Source: Bugula neritina (Eukaryota; Bryozoa; Gymnolaemata; Cheilostomatida; Bugulidae). From it: a stretch of DNA of 64,000 nt. The number at the start of each line of letters is the position of its first letter. Positions within the stretch are counted from its first letter, which is position 1. The notes below the pieces were generated by a model, which did not search any database, had not been told where the DNA came from, and saw only the letters and a program-made list of their open reading frames with translations. The DNA lies in the NCBI GenBank assembly GCA_964035545.1, contig OZ037773.1:10542251-10606250 (forward strand), given 5' to 3'. The translations under genes and the position numbers were made by a program. Below, in pieces: positions 12,052 to 23,900 of this stretch.

Positions 12052-15000
12052 ATGAGCACCCAGAATGGAGGCTGCTACGTAGTGTATAAGTTGGGAGAAG
12101 GCAACTTCCGGTTCATGATTATACTGCTAGTTCTCATCTTCTATATGCTGACTGGAGCCCTGATATTCCAGTGAGTGTTGTCTCCCCATTCTCTAACCTT
12201 CCTTAGTGTGAAACTTCAGGCACCTTTGATGTTAGAAGAACTTTGATTGGCTATGAACTTGAAGCTTCTAAGTTGCAGTTTTGTTGATCAGCTAAAAGCT
12301 TTTTGACCTAAAAGCATTTCATTTTTCAACAATTTCTGTGTATGAAAAGTAAATACTAAAGTAACTGTTTGAATTATCGACCTGTAGCTTCTTCTATGAA
12401 CAGCTTTCAGCTGTATGTTCATTAAAGACAAAAGATTCTCCTGAGTTACCTGAACTTAATCAAAATCTACCTTGTACATAGATTCTACTTGAATGTTGAA
12501 ACACATTTTGTTTTAACGAATGGAATCGCATAATACTTTAGTAGATCGTTAAACTCTGTGGCGAGGTCATTCACCTGACAGTCATCATGTTCATATGACA
12601 TGATAATATATCTGTATCATTAGAGAGTAGAAGTGTTGACAATGTACCTTAAGAATGTTCTAATTATAAACCAACTCACAGTTCAACAACTCCTTTCTCC
12701 AATAACCAAGTAGATAATATGTTGTTGGGAGACCACATGGTCATATCTTCTCCCAACATCCTAGTATAGAATGCACTAGAGAGATAATATTCCCCTGACA
12801 CTCTCTGGATCAGCTGTAGACTCTACTCTATGCAGCTCTAAACTCTGTAGAATACTGCATAGATAGCTAGAAGTATAAACTCTGGCAAGTTGCAGGTATA
12901 AACGCTAGCAAGTTGAGGGTATACACTCTAGCAAGTTGAGGGTATACACAGTAGCAAGTTGGGGGTATACACACTAGCATGTTGGGGGTATAAACAGTAG
13001 CATGTTGAGGGTATACACACTAGCATGTTGGGGGTATAAACAGTAGCAAGTTGGGGGTATAAACACTAGCAAGCATTATGTAAAGTATAGCAGAGACTTT
13101 AAAGTACAATAACTCAGAGTTTGAATGGTGAATGTCAAAAAGTCAAACCACTTCGCAAGAACACTGCTCTCTTAACACTATACTCATCTTATTTTCTTGG
13201 CAAAAATAAATAATAAATTTTAAACTCAATAATTTAAGGTGTTTTAATAATAGTTTGACCTCATTATCTTATTGATTGTGCTGAGGTTGCCATAGCAGGG
13301 TTTTCTTAAGGAGTGTTTTGCTGGGCTGTATAGGCTATTGATGAGCTGTATATCCACTTGGGGAAAGATTCATGCTGAGAAATCAACTGGACACTAAGTG
13401 CACTTGATATGCTGTCAACACTTTCTAGAATATTCCATGAATATGATTGGCATGAGTGTTGCTAACATATGGAAGGAGTTCTGGTGTGTATCATACTTGA
13501 AGAGCTGAAGTTTTACACTCCTATCTATTCTGTATGAATATACTCCACACTAGAGAGAGATACAAACCTGGTACTTAATGTACATGACCCTTCCCCACAT
13601 AGTAAACACTCGTGGTCTGGTCACGTGTTGCTGGGTGTCGGATGAACACATGTTTATGTATACTCAGTGACACTCAGGGTTCCTACTAGATATGCAGTTC
13701 CATACTTTGACAGTATAAATAATTATAAATGAAAACCAACTGATTAGATTCCTTTGTATTATGGTATTATGTTGTGTGTTGCATCATGTTGTAGTAACAG
13801 CTAAGAGATGTTCAGTATAATAACAATCTCTGTGTTTGTTTCAGAGCCATCGAGCAGCAGAGAGAGAAAGAAGAACGTCAGAACTATATCCTCTCCAAGC
13901 AGCTCTTCCTCTACAAGTATCCTCTCATCAACAAAAGTGACCTTGACACTCTACTCAACTTACACGAGGAGGCCGCTGCCAACGGTCATCTGGAAGACAG
14001 CGTTGAGCGGTGGAGCTTCTACGGCTCTCTCTATTTTATATCCACATTGGTACTTACCATAGGTAGGTGCTTACCATAGGTAGGTATCTCTGTCATATAT
14101 TACTTACCATAGGTAGGTATATCTGCTCTAATACTTACCATAGGTAGGTACAACCACTACATTACTTACCATAGGTAGGTACTTACCATAGGTAGGTATC
14201 TCTGCTGTAGTAAGTACCCACAGAAGGTTATTCTCAGTTCACTAGTTTTGGATCTTACTGTGTTTTCAGTTATTTTAGTTGTAAGACTACATACTTCCCC
14301 TTTTCAAACCCTCAACATTTTAAACCTTGACCTTCTTTACTTCCTCTTAGGTTTTGGAATGACGTTCCCCATAACAAAAGCTGGGAAACTTGTGTGCATT
14401 ATCTATGGGTTCTTTGGATGTGTTCTCAGTGTGTTGACCTTTAACCTCTTCCTTGAGCGAATCATCATCATGTGGACGGAGATCATTAAGAAGTCGTGTC
14501 ACCTGTTCAGAAAACTGAAATCAGTTGGAGGTAATAAAGTTTCGGCTATGAATAGGTGAGCAAATGTTACTATCCCTCTTGATCTCTCCTGGTATACTGT
14601 ACAATAATACTGTTATACATCCCTTGATCTCTCCTGCTATACTGTACAATAATACTGTTATATATCCCTCTTGACCTCTCCTGGTATACTGTATATATTG
14701 TTATATGTCCCTCTTGATCTCTCCTGGTATACTGTATATATTATTATATATCCCTCTTGATCTCTCCTGCTATACTGTACAATAATACTGTTATATATCC
14801 CTCTTGACCTCTCCTGGTATACTGTATATATTATTATATATCCCTCTTGATCTCTCCTGGCATACTGTATATATTATTATATATCCCTCTTGATCTCTCC
14901 TGGTATACTGTATATATATTGTTATATATCCCTCTTGATCTCTCCTGGTATACTGTATATATTGTTATATGTTGGTACCACCAACTATTTTGTGTGTTTA

Positions 15001-16805
15001 CTTCATAGGTTGCTTTGACTTCTTTTCGCGTTTTCGAGTTTGTAATGATTTGCATCAACTTAAATTTAGAAGTGGGCTGACAACTTCTGTAGCTTGAGAT
15101 CTAGAGTTGTAATATACATGTATGTTGTTTAATATGAGCTAGACATATCTGACTCTAGAACCACGGCTAAGAGAAGTATAGATATGAACGCAGCATGATG
15201 TATCACTTGAATCATGTAGGTAGTAGTTGCATATGACCTTGCATTGTATAGATATATAGTCTGAGTTAAGTACAGATTGCAGTACACACACTCCACAGAG
15301 ACTGCATCTCAGACTATCTTTGTCATCAAACTCTCGTATGAATTAGCATCAAGCAACCTATTCACTTTCAAGTTACAGAAGAAGTGAACTAAAATTTCCA
15401 GTTTACTACCATCATAGAGTAGTCTGCATTGAAAACTTTCCAAATTTATGAGGTCGCTCTCACAGTACTACTACCCACAGTACTGCTACTCGCAGTACTA
15501 CTACTACTCACAGTACTACTACTATAATAGTAGCTAGAGTCAGCAGCTGAATTGATGACCTCACTTCCTGTTTAGCAGTGTTGAAGAAGAAGAGAAGGAC
15601 TGGAAGCCGTCTATATTGAAGCTGATAGTATTGCTGACCTTCACAATGACCTTCATCACGCTGTCTATGACACTTCTGCTCACTTACACGGAAAATTGGA
15701 AGTTCCTCGAAAGTTTATATTTCTGTTTCATCACGTTTGCTACGATAGGTGAGAGATACATATATAGTCTGTATATATAGTGTACAATAGGTGAGAGACA
15801 CATCCCTGTCTGTATATACTGTTATTTAGTGTTATATATAGTGTATAATATAGTGTGTATATAGTATATATACAGTATATTATAGTTAATATACTGTATA
15901 TAATATAGTGTATATAATGTATATACTGTATATAATATACTGTATATAATATAATGTATATAGTGTATATAATATAGTGTGTAATATTATCCTGTTTGGT
16001 AGGGTTTGGAGACTTGGTCTCCCACCAGCAGACAGAGTATAGACTAAGGTCCCAGGCTGCCTACAGTGCCTTCAACATAATACTCATATTCATTGGCTGC
16101 GCCTGCATGTACAGTCTACTCAACGTCCTCTCTATACTCATCAAAGAGAGGCTCATAGACTCCATCCAGTTCATGACCAGGAAGCTTCCCAGCTGCTACT
16201 ACGACCCGAATCTCAAGGTCGTTGCAAAGAGAGGCAGAAGACATAATGTCAGTTTTGATATCACGTCCAGCGAGACTGAAACGACGACTCCTCGATACGT
16301 GTGGTCTCGGGGTAGTAGCATCTCGTCCCACACTCAGTACAGACAGAACATTGACAATATAGCCTTAGAGGCAAGGAGCAAGCATGTTGACACAGTGAGT
16401 GTGTTGAGTGAGTACGACAAGTGTGTGGTGGCCATAGACGCCCCTCAAGATGATGCTGGAGTTGTCCCCACTAAGCACCAGCTGGAGGTAACCAGGAAGT
16501 CTGTTCACAATCTCTCTCCCGAGCACAACAGACACAGTCTCTGGTCCACTCAGGGCAGTCCTACAAAGTTCCGGAACAAGTCTGCAGACGGAATAGAGGT
16601 GAATCAGAAAAGAGGCGCCCGAAAGAGTTTACATAAACGGGAGACGTACATTGACCTACATCACCTCAATCAGCTGTCTAAGAGCAGAGCTAGCAGACCT
16701 AAGTCTAAGACTTCGTACGCCGCAAAGGTCGGGGGGATGAACATCGTCACCTCAACTCTCCAGGAAGTGATCTCACCAGACTCCTCAGAGTCCGAGTTAG
16801 AATAG
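12052..16805 (+). CDS. KCNK13: Two-pore-domain potassium channel, THIK type
   Basis: Five exons: 12052-12170, 13845-14062, 14351-14555, 15579-15748, 16003-16805; 504 aa. K2P subunits dimerise to make plasma-membrane background K+ channels. TM1 is at about 20-39 (FMIILLVLIFYMLTGALIF). The extracellular cap follows, then pore 1 with filter TIGFGMTFP (GFG at 113-115) and TM2/TM3. Pore 2 has filter TIGFGDLVSHQ (GFG at 238-240), then TM4 and a long cytoplasmic tail rich in Ser, Arg and Lys that ends SESELE. GFGM in pore 1, GFGDLVS in pore 2 and NVLSILIKE after TM4 are hallmarks of KCNK12/13 (THIK). A phase-1 intron cuts the first Gly codon of the filter in both pores. Polyadenylation is probably at 17432. 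The gene converges on ERO1. Confidence 0.93.
12886..13078. repeat. ~22-bp minisatellite in channel intron 1
   Basis: About nine copies of a unit like AGCAAGTTGGGGGTATAAAC. Confidence 0.85.
14049..14206. repeat. Splice-donor-containing repeat in channel intron 2
   Basis: The real exon 2 donor CTTACCATAG|GTAGGT is followed by five more exact 16-base copies, irregularly spaced. The exonic half encodes the Leu-Thr-Ile-Gly run of the pore 1 filter. Confidence 0.92.
14572..14972. repeat. ~43-57-bp minisatellite in channel intron 3
   Basis: About nine copies of units with CCCTCTTGATCTCTCCTGG and TATACTGTATATATT. Confidence 0.85.
15742..15985. repeat. Donor duplication and TATA-rich repeat in channel intron 4
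   Basis: The exon 4 junction AC(G)ATAG|GTGAGAGA is duplicated once about 44 bases downstream. TATATAGTGTATAAT-type repeats follow up to the acceptor at 16002. Confidence 0.75.
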
Positions 16806-17238
16806 ATCCTCTCTCGTGTTGGTGCTCTATAGTATATGTGTCATGTGTATGATACAGTAAACACTGTCAACCACTTGCTACTGGTGTCAAGTTTATTATA
16901 ACATAGTTAGTTGGCTACAGGGAGAGAATTCTTCAACCACCCAAAATGTGAAGATAACTCCTAATATTTCAGCCTATTGCCCCTTACAGCAATGATTTTC
17001 ATTATTTTTAAAAAGTTTATTTTGTTGAATCTTTGTATTTTTTAGGTAATAATAGTTATATCGACTTTTTAAAAATTGCCCAAGAGCTATATGAATGTCT
17101 TCTATAGCATTTTATATCATGTGCCTTCTAGATCTATGGTTTGTTATAGATTAGTTACTTCTGAAAGTCTCCCACTTGAATACATTGTAAGACCTGTAAG
17201 CAAGCTTTGTATTTCAGTTGCTATACAGTAACTATCAG

Positions 17239-17295
17239 CACGTGGTAGCTATGGTCACGTGGTAGCTATAGTCACGTGGTAGCTAAGGTCACGTG
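17239..17295. repeat. Four phased CACGTG palindromes (17-bp period)
   Basis: CACGTGGTAGCTATGGT repeated, with CACGTG at 17239, 17256, 17273 and 17290. It lies between two convergent genes, probably in the channel 3' UTR. CACGTG is the classic E-box core for bHLH-zip factors. Confidence 0.85.
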
Positions 17296-17431
17296 GTAGC
17301 TGTGAACTGTATGTAATGTAAGCTGGGCTTCAGTTCATAATGAATACAAAAGAAGTACCATGAATATCTGATGTACTATTAATTAATATATTGGTCTTGT
17401 ACATGTGATATCAGACTAATGTAATCTTTAC

Positions 17432-17437
17432 AATAAA
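17432..17437 (+). terminator. Candidate polyadenylation signal of the channel gene
   Basis: AATAAA 627 bases after the stop codon; the first good hexamer on this strand. Confidence 0.4.
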
Positions 17438-17519
17438 CAGGTAAACTTTTGGTGATACTTAGGAAGTAAAATGGAGGGTTTATAGAAGTAAACACAAATA
17501 TAAAAATACTGTTAATTAT

Positions 17520-17525
17520 TTTATT
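17520..17525 (-). terminator. Candidate polyadenylation signal of ERO1
   Basis: AATAAA on the minus strand, about 470 bases beyond the ERO1 stop. With the channel signal at 17432, the two transcripts would end tail to tail within about 90 bases. Confidence 0.4.
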
Positions 17526-17930
17526 TCATTCATCGATGAAAAGATAACAAATAAATAAAATATGATATTACTATACAGACTGGTACGTCTAAAGTTGAGT
17601 TAGCCTCCCACCTCTAAGGAAACAGCAGGAATCGAATAAATGGTGACAACACACTAAGAAGTTGTACAGTAAACAGACTAGTAACTTCAATAGATAGAAG
17701 AGTAGTCAATATCTTTGGATAAATTACAGGATAAATTGGTAGAAATGATAAAAATTCGGTAATTAATTAAGAGAGTGAGTAAGTAGTGCATGTAATGAGC
17801 TGCCAGCATTGCATAGTCTAACTACACACTCTGTTTAGTAGGTAGGAATTGTTTTCCCATGCTGGGAAATGTTAGAGAATTGGGAATCACACAGTTTGTG
17901 ACTAGTTAATACACAGTAGGGAGAGTAACG

Positions 17931-17988
17931 TCTGCATGGAGTAACATCTGCAGAGAGTAACGTCTGCAGAGAGTAACGTCTGCAGTAA
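17931..17988. repeat. ~16-bp repeat in the ERO1 3' UTR
   Basis: Four copies of GTAACGTCTGCAGAGA just after the stop codon (minus strand). Confidence 0.8.
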
Positions 17989-17995
17989 AACAAGC

Positions 17996-20900
17996 TCAAG
18001 GAAGCAGCTCCCTGAAACCTTCTATATACTTTATACTAGTAGACAACCTGCAAAGAAGTAACATATCTCAATATATGTTATGAGAATACAAATGGATAAA
18101 ATGGATATGATATGAGAATACAAATGGATAAAGTGGACATGGTTGTATCACAGTTTACCTGCCGAATGCATTAAAGAGGGAGACAACTTCTACTCTGTTG
18201 AGACGGAAATCACTCTTACTATCATCAGTTAGAATAGACTGGGGACCCATATTCTCACCAGAGAAGAGTATTTTGAGGGCTGTTCCCATGCCCCGTACCT
18301 GTAAGAGAAGAAAGCAGCGGGTTTCAGTATAATATTCAGTCTCTCGCAGTATAAACTCTCCCAAGTCTCTACGCAGAGAGAAAAGCCTGCAGTGATGTAT
18401 AAAGACTGTGTTCCAACCTGTAACTTGCCCCACAGTTTGCACTTGTCACATCCCACACAATCCATTATTCTAGAAATGTTTAGGAACTTCAGTCTAAACT
18501 CTTCCTTCAACTGACTGGCTTCACCTTGAAACAGTTTCGACTCGTCAAAGTGATGAGGAAATTGCCTACAGGAATAGAATCTAGTAGCTGTGATATTACC
18601 AGGGTACACTTTAGTATCTAGTAGCCCTGATATTACCAGAGTACACTATAGTATCTAGCAGGTGTGATATTACCAGGGTGCACTATACTATCTAGTAGAT
18701 GTGATATTATCAGTGTACACTATAGTATCTAGCAGGTGTGATATTATCAGGGTACACTATAGTATCTAGCAGGTGTGATATTACCAGGGTACACTTTAGT
18801 ATCTAGTAGCTGTGATATTACCAGAGTACACTATAGTATCTAGTTGGTGTGATATTACCAGGGTACACTCACGTTATGGTATCTAGTAGCTGTGATATTA
18901 CCAGGGTACACTCACGTTATAGTATCTAGTAGCTGTGATATCGCCATATTGGTCTCCCGGTCAACGACTTCATCTCCCGTGTAGTACAGTTGCTGGACAA
19001 ACAGACAGACAAGAGTCAAAGTGAATCAGTGAAATACTTTTTACTTGTTTCTACCAACTCAAAGAATAACGGTAAAAAAAGTGAGTCCACCCCCCTCATC
19101 CCCCCCCCCCCCCCCCCCCCCGGGATGTGTGCACTCAGCATATCAACGGGATTAGACACTCAGAGGGGAGGATTAGACACTCAGAGGGGAGGATTAGATA
19201 CACAGAGGGGAGGATTAGACACTCAGAGGGGAGGGTTAGATACACAGAGGGGAGGATTAGATACACAGAGGGGAGGATTAGACACTCAGAGGGGAGGATT
19301 AGATACACAGAGGGGAGGATCAGACACACAGAGGGGAGGATTAGACACACAGAGGGGAGAATTAGACACTCAGGGGGGAGGATTAGACACTCAGAGTTCG
19401 TTCAGCATATCCTGTCAACTGACAAGTAAGAGAGACAGATAGCTGATACGGGAGGGGGTGGTGCAACACTCCTGGGATACGCATATCTGATGAGAGGAGG
19501 GGGTGGTGTTACACTCCTGGCACACAGTATCTGATGAGAGGTGGATGACTTACTTTCTTGAGATAGGGGGCTGCCTTTGCCAGAGCCCTGAGCTCTACAA
19601 GGTACGTAAAGTAAAGGTTGCGCAATCGCAGAGGTCCTTGTTTGTTGGTTCTTTTAGGGTCAAACCTCTTGTAGAACTCATTGGGGTTCATTTTCCATTC
19701 ATCTTTCCCGAGTACAGTTTCACCTAGGATATAGTATAACATCACCTAGGATATAGTATAGTATCACCTAGGATATAGTACAGTATCACCTAGAATATAG
19801 TACAGTATCACCTAGGATATAGTATAGTATCACCTAGGATATAGTATAGTATCACCTAGGATATAGTATAGTATCACCTAGGATATAGTATAGTATCACC
19901 TAGGATATAGTATAGTATCACCTAGGATATAGTATAGTATCACCTAGGATACAGTATAGTATCACCTAGGATATAGTATAGTATCACCTAGGATATAGTA
20001 TAGTATCACCTAAGATATAGTATAGTATCACCTAGGATATAGTATAGTATCACCTAGGATATAGTATAGTATCACCTAGGATACAGTATAGTATCACCTA
20101 GGATACAGTATAGTATCACCTAGGATATAGTATAGTATCACCTAAGATATAGTATAGTATCACCTAGGATATAGTATAGTATCACCTAGGATACAGTATA
20201 GTATCACCTAGGATATATTAAACAACAACAACTTACGAGGAAAGAAGTAATTAGCCGACAGGTGGGTGTTTATACTCGTGTGAAGACCAGAGACCATCCG
20301 ATAGAAAGTCCTTTTCTCCAGACACATGGAAGCTGCAAGTAAAGTGAATAACTGTAGAAAACTTACAAACTATTTGAAGACTAGTTATATTATCATATAT
20401 ACTTTTTATCAACATATTAGTAAACACATAAGTTAAAGTCAGACTGATTCTTAACAGGAAATGTTAGAATAACAGGAAATAATTTTGGTAACCATCAACT
20501 GAAATCAAGAGTGTAAATCACAATGAATATAAATCACAATGAATAAAGATTAGTTATAGCAAAGCAAATGTTGTAAGAAGGATAAATCAGAGAGTTTACA
20601 AGAGCAATTGATTACAACATAAAGGAGTAAGACTTACTAGTGAGTCATACTAGTGAGTCGTACTAGTGAGTCGTACTAGTAAGTCATACTAGTACGACTC
20701 ACTAGTACGACTCACTAGTACGACTGGTTTACAAATGCGCAAGTCCTAAGCTGTTAGTCTCGGATCTTTCAGCGGCTCTTGGGACATGAAGGTAAATAAT
20801 TCCAGTATCAATACAAGACAGCAGTGAGAGAGAGACAAGTTAATCTGTGATTACTAACTGCTTAGGACTTGGCGACTGTTGGGAGACAAGTGTTACACTT

Positions 20901-23900
20901 ATAGCACAGGATTTACCATAAAGAGTGGTTGGGTCACCTTCAGGGAATAGTGAGAGATAATAATATTAATAATACTAATAGCAGGGGTGGATAGTATTAG
21001 TAGCAGGGTTATATTAGTAAGGAGTGGATAGTACTAGTAGCAGGGTTATGCCAGTAAGGAGTGTATAGTACTAGTAGCAGGGTTATATTAGTAAGGGGTG
21101 GATAGTACTAGTAGCAGGGGTGAATAGTACTAGTAGCAGGGTTATATTAGTAAGGAGTGGATAGCACTAGTAGCAGGGTTATATCAGTAAGGAGTGGATA
21201 GCAGTGATAGCAAAAGGGGTGTTGCTGTACACACTTACTGGATACAAAATGAGATCTGAAATCTGCATATAAAATTACCAGAACACATACATTATGTTAT
21301 AACAGAAAGAACAGCAAGAAAGGTTACGATTAGAGTCAGCATTGACTTAGTACATGAAGATACAGATGCTGGCTGCATGGAAATACAGATGCTGACTGCA
21401 TGGGGTTAGTGGTAAGTAACTCTGAGTGAACACAGCAAAAGACTGAATGTAGTGCAAGGAGTGCGAAAGGGGGAGTGCGAGGGGCAAAGTAGGGAGCGTT
21501 TTATCAGAAGTAGAGACAGAAACATGGAGACTAACCTGAGGGTATTCCAAAGGTGGCTTCTTCACCTGCCCTGTAATACATTATGTATACACAGTATATA
21601 TACAGTATATAATACAGTATGTAATACAGTATATATACAGTATATAATACAGTATGGCAGGAGTGGATACAGTATATATACAGTATGGCAGGAGTGGATA
21701 CACAGTATATACAGTATGTCAGGAGAGGATACAGAGTATAATAGAGTATGTCAGGAGTGAATACAAGACTACCTTTCATTGAAACAGTTTTCATTGTAGA
21801 TTGAGTTCCATATTTTGTGGGCATCAGAACCAGCATAGGCTGTGTACCTCTCAGGGTTTAGTAGTAAGTTGACATACTCTAGAGTGGGTGACGTCTCATC
21901 TGTACAGATACAGAACCAAGGCTAAGTTGTAACACATATTCTACAAGTTCTATATAATACACTATACACATATTCTACAAGTTCTATAGAATACACTATA
22001 CACATATTCTACAAGTTCTATAGAATATACTATACACATACTCTACAAGTTCTATAGAATACACTATACACATGTTCTACAAGTTCTATAGAATACACTA
22101 TACACATATTCTACAAGTTCTATAGAATATACTATACACGTACTCTACAAGTTCTATAGAATATACTATACACGTACTCTACAAGCTCTATAGAATATAC
22201 TATACACGTACTCTACAAGCTCTATAGAATATACTATACACGTACTCTACAAGCTCTATAGAATATACTATACATGTACTCTACAAGCTCTATAGAATAT
22301 ACTAGAAGCTTTACTCACCATCCAACTCACAGAAGTTATTCTGAGACGCATCATGCCGACTCCAACCCTCGAATGCTTCATTGCTCTCTTCACTAAATCC
22401 AACAACAACAAACATTGAGTCTAAGAAGAGGTCATTTAACCTGCTTCATACTGTGGAATAGTCTCCCCCAGACTATGAGAGGACAACAACAGACACTGTA
22501 ATATATTATACTGTCTCACCTGATAGTCTCATATTATACTGTCTCACCTGATAGTCTCATACTATACTGTCTCACCTGATAGTCTCATACTATACTGTCT
22601 CACCTGATAGTCTCATATTATACTGTCTCACCTGATAGTCTCATACTATACTGTCTCACCTGATAGTCTCATATTATACTGTCTCACCTGATAGTCTCAT
22701 ACTATACTGTCTCACCTGATAGTCTCATACTATACTGTCTCACCTGATAGTCTCATACTATACTGTCTCACCTGATAGTCTCATACTATACTGTCTCACC
22801 TGATAGTCTTATCTACTCTACTCAGCTCCATCTCCGTCTCATCAGCTGCACCACAGCCTGAGTTCTGAGCTGAACTGCTGTATTTCTTAGCAGCATCCAT
22901 GTGGGTCGATTTGGACTCCTCCCCACTCCCATTCTTCAGCCCGTCTGGGATCTCATCCTAGGAATAAATACAACCTTGCACTGTGTGTCAGTTGTATAGT
23001 GACAACCTTGCACTGTGTGTCAGTTGTATAGTGACAACCTTGCACGGTGTGTCAGTTGTATAGTGACAACCTTGCACTGTGTCAGTTGTATAGTGACAAC
23101 CTTGCACTGTGTGTCAGTTGTGTAGTGACAACCTTGCACTGTGTGTCAGTTGTATAGTGACAACCTTGCACTGTGTGTCAGTTGTATAGTGACAACCTTG
23201 CACTGTGTGTCAGTTGTATAGTGACAACCTTGCACTGTGTGTCAGTTGTATAGTGACAACCTTGCACTGTGTGTCAGTTGTATAGTGACCACCTTACACT
23301 GTGTGTCAGTTGTATAGTGACAACCTTGCACTGTGTGTCAGTTGTATAGTGACCACCTTACACTGTGTGTCAGTTGTAACACAAGAGGCGACAAGACATA
23401 GGATATCTACCAAGTAGACTATAGTGCAGATGATGTAGACTACCAGCACTACGGGGACTACCAGCACGTTTATGAGTGATTATAATATAATAAGATGGTA
23501 TTATTTTGATAATCAACGTGTCTAGCTACAAAGAGATGAGTAGAAGGAAGTCACATGACACACCCAGATGCTGGCACTACACACAACACAATAATCTTAT
23601 ATTATAATATATCTCAACTATCTTAAGAGCATAGCCTTAAAGACTCACCTCTGAACATAGCCTTAGAGACTCACCTCTGAATGTAGCCTTAGAGACTCAC
23701 CTCTGAACATAGCCTTAGAGACTCACCTCTGAACATAGCCTTAGAGACTCACCTCTGAACATAGCCTTAGAGACTCACCTCTGAACATAGCCTTAGAGAC
23801 TCACCTCTGAACGTAGCCTTAGAGACTCACCTCTGAATGTAGCCTTAGAGACTCACCTCTGAACATAGCCTTAGAGACTCACCTCTGAACATGACTTCAC

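Noticed and set aside
22503-23892. Regular repeats resembling a CRISPR array
   Set aside because: Units are direct tandem copies without unique spacers, inside introns of a eukaryotic gene.
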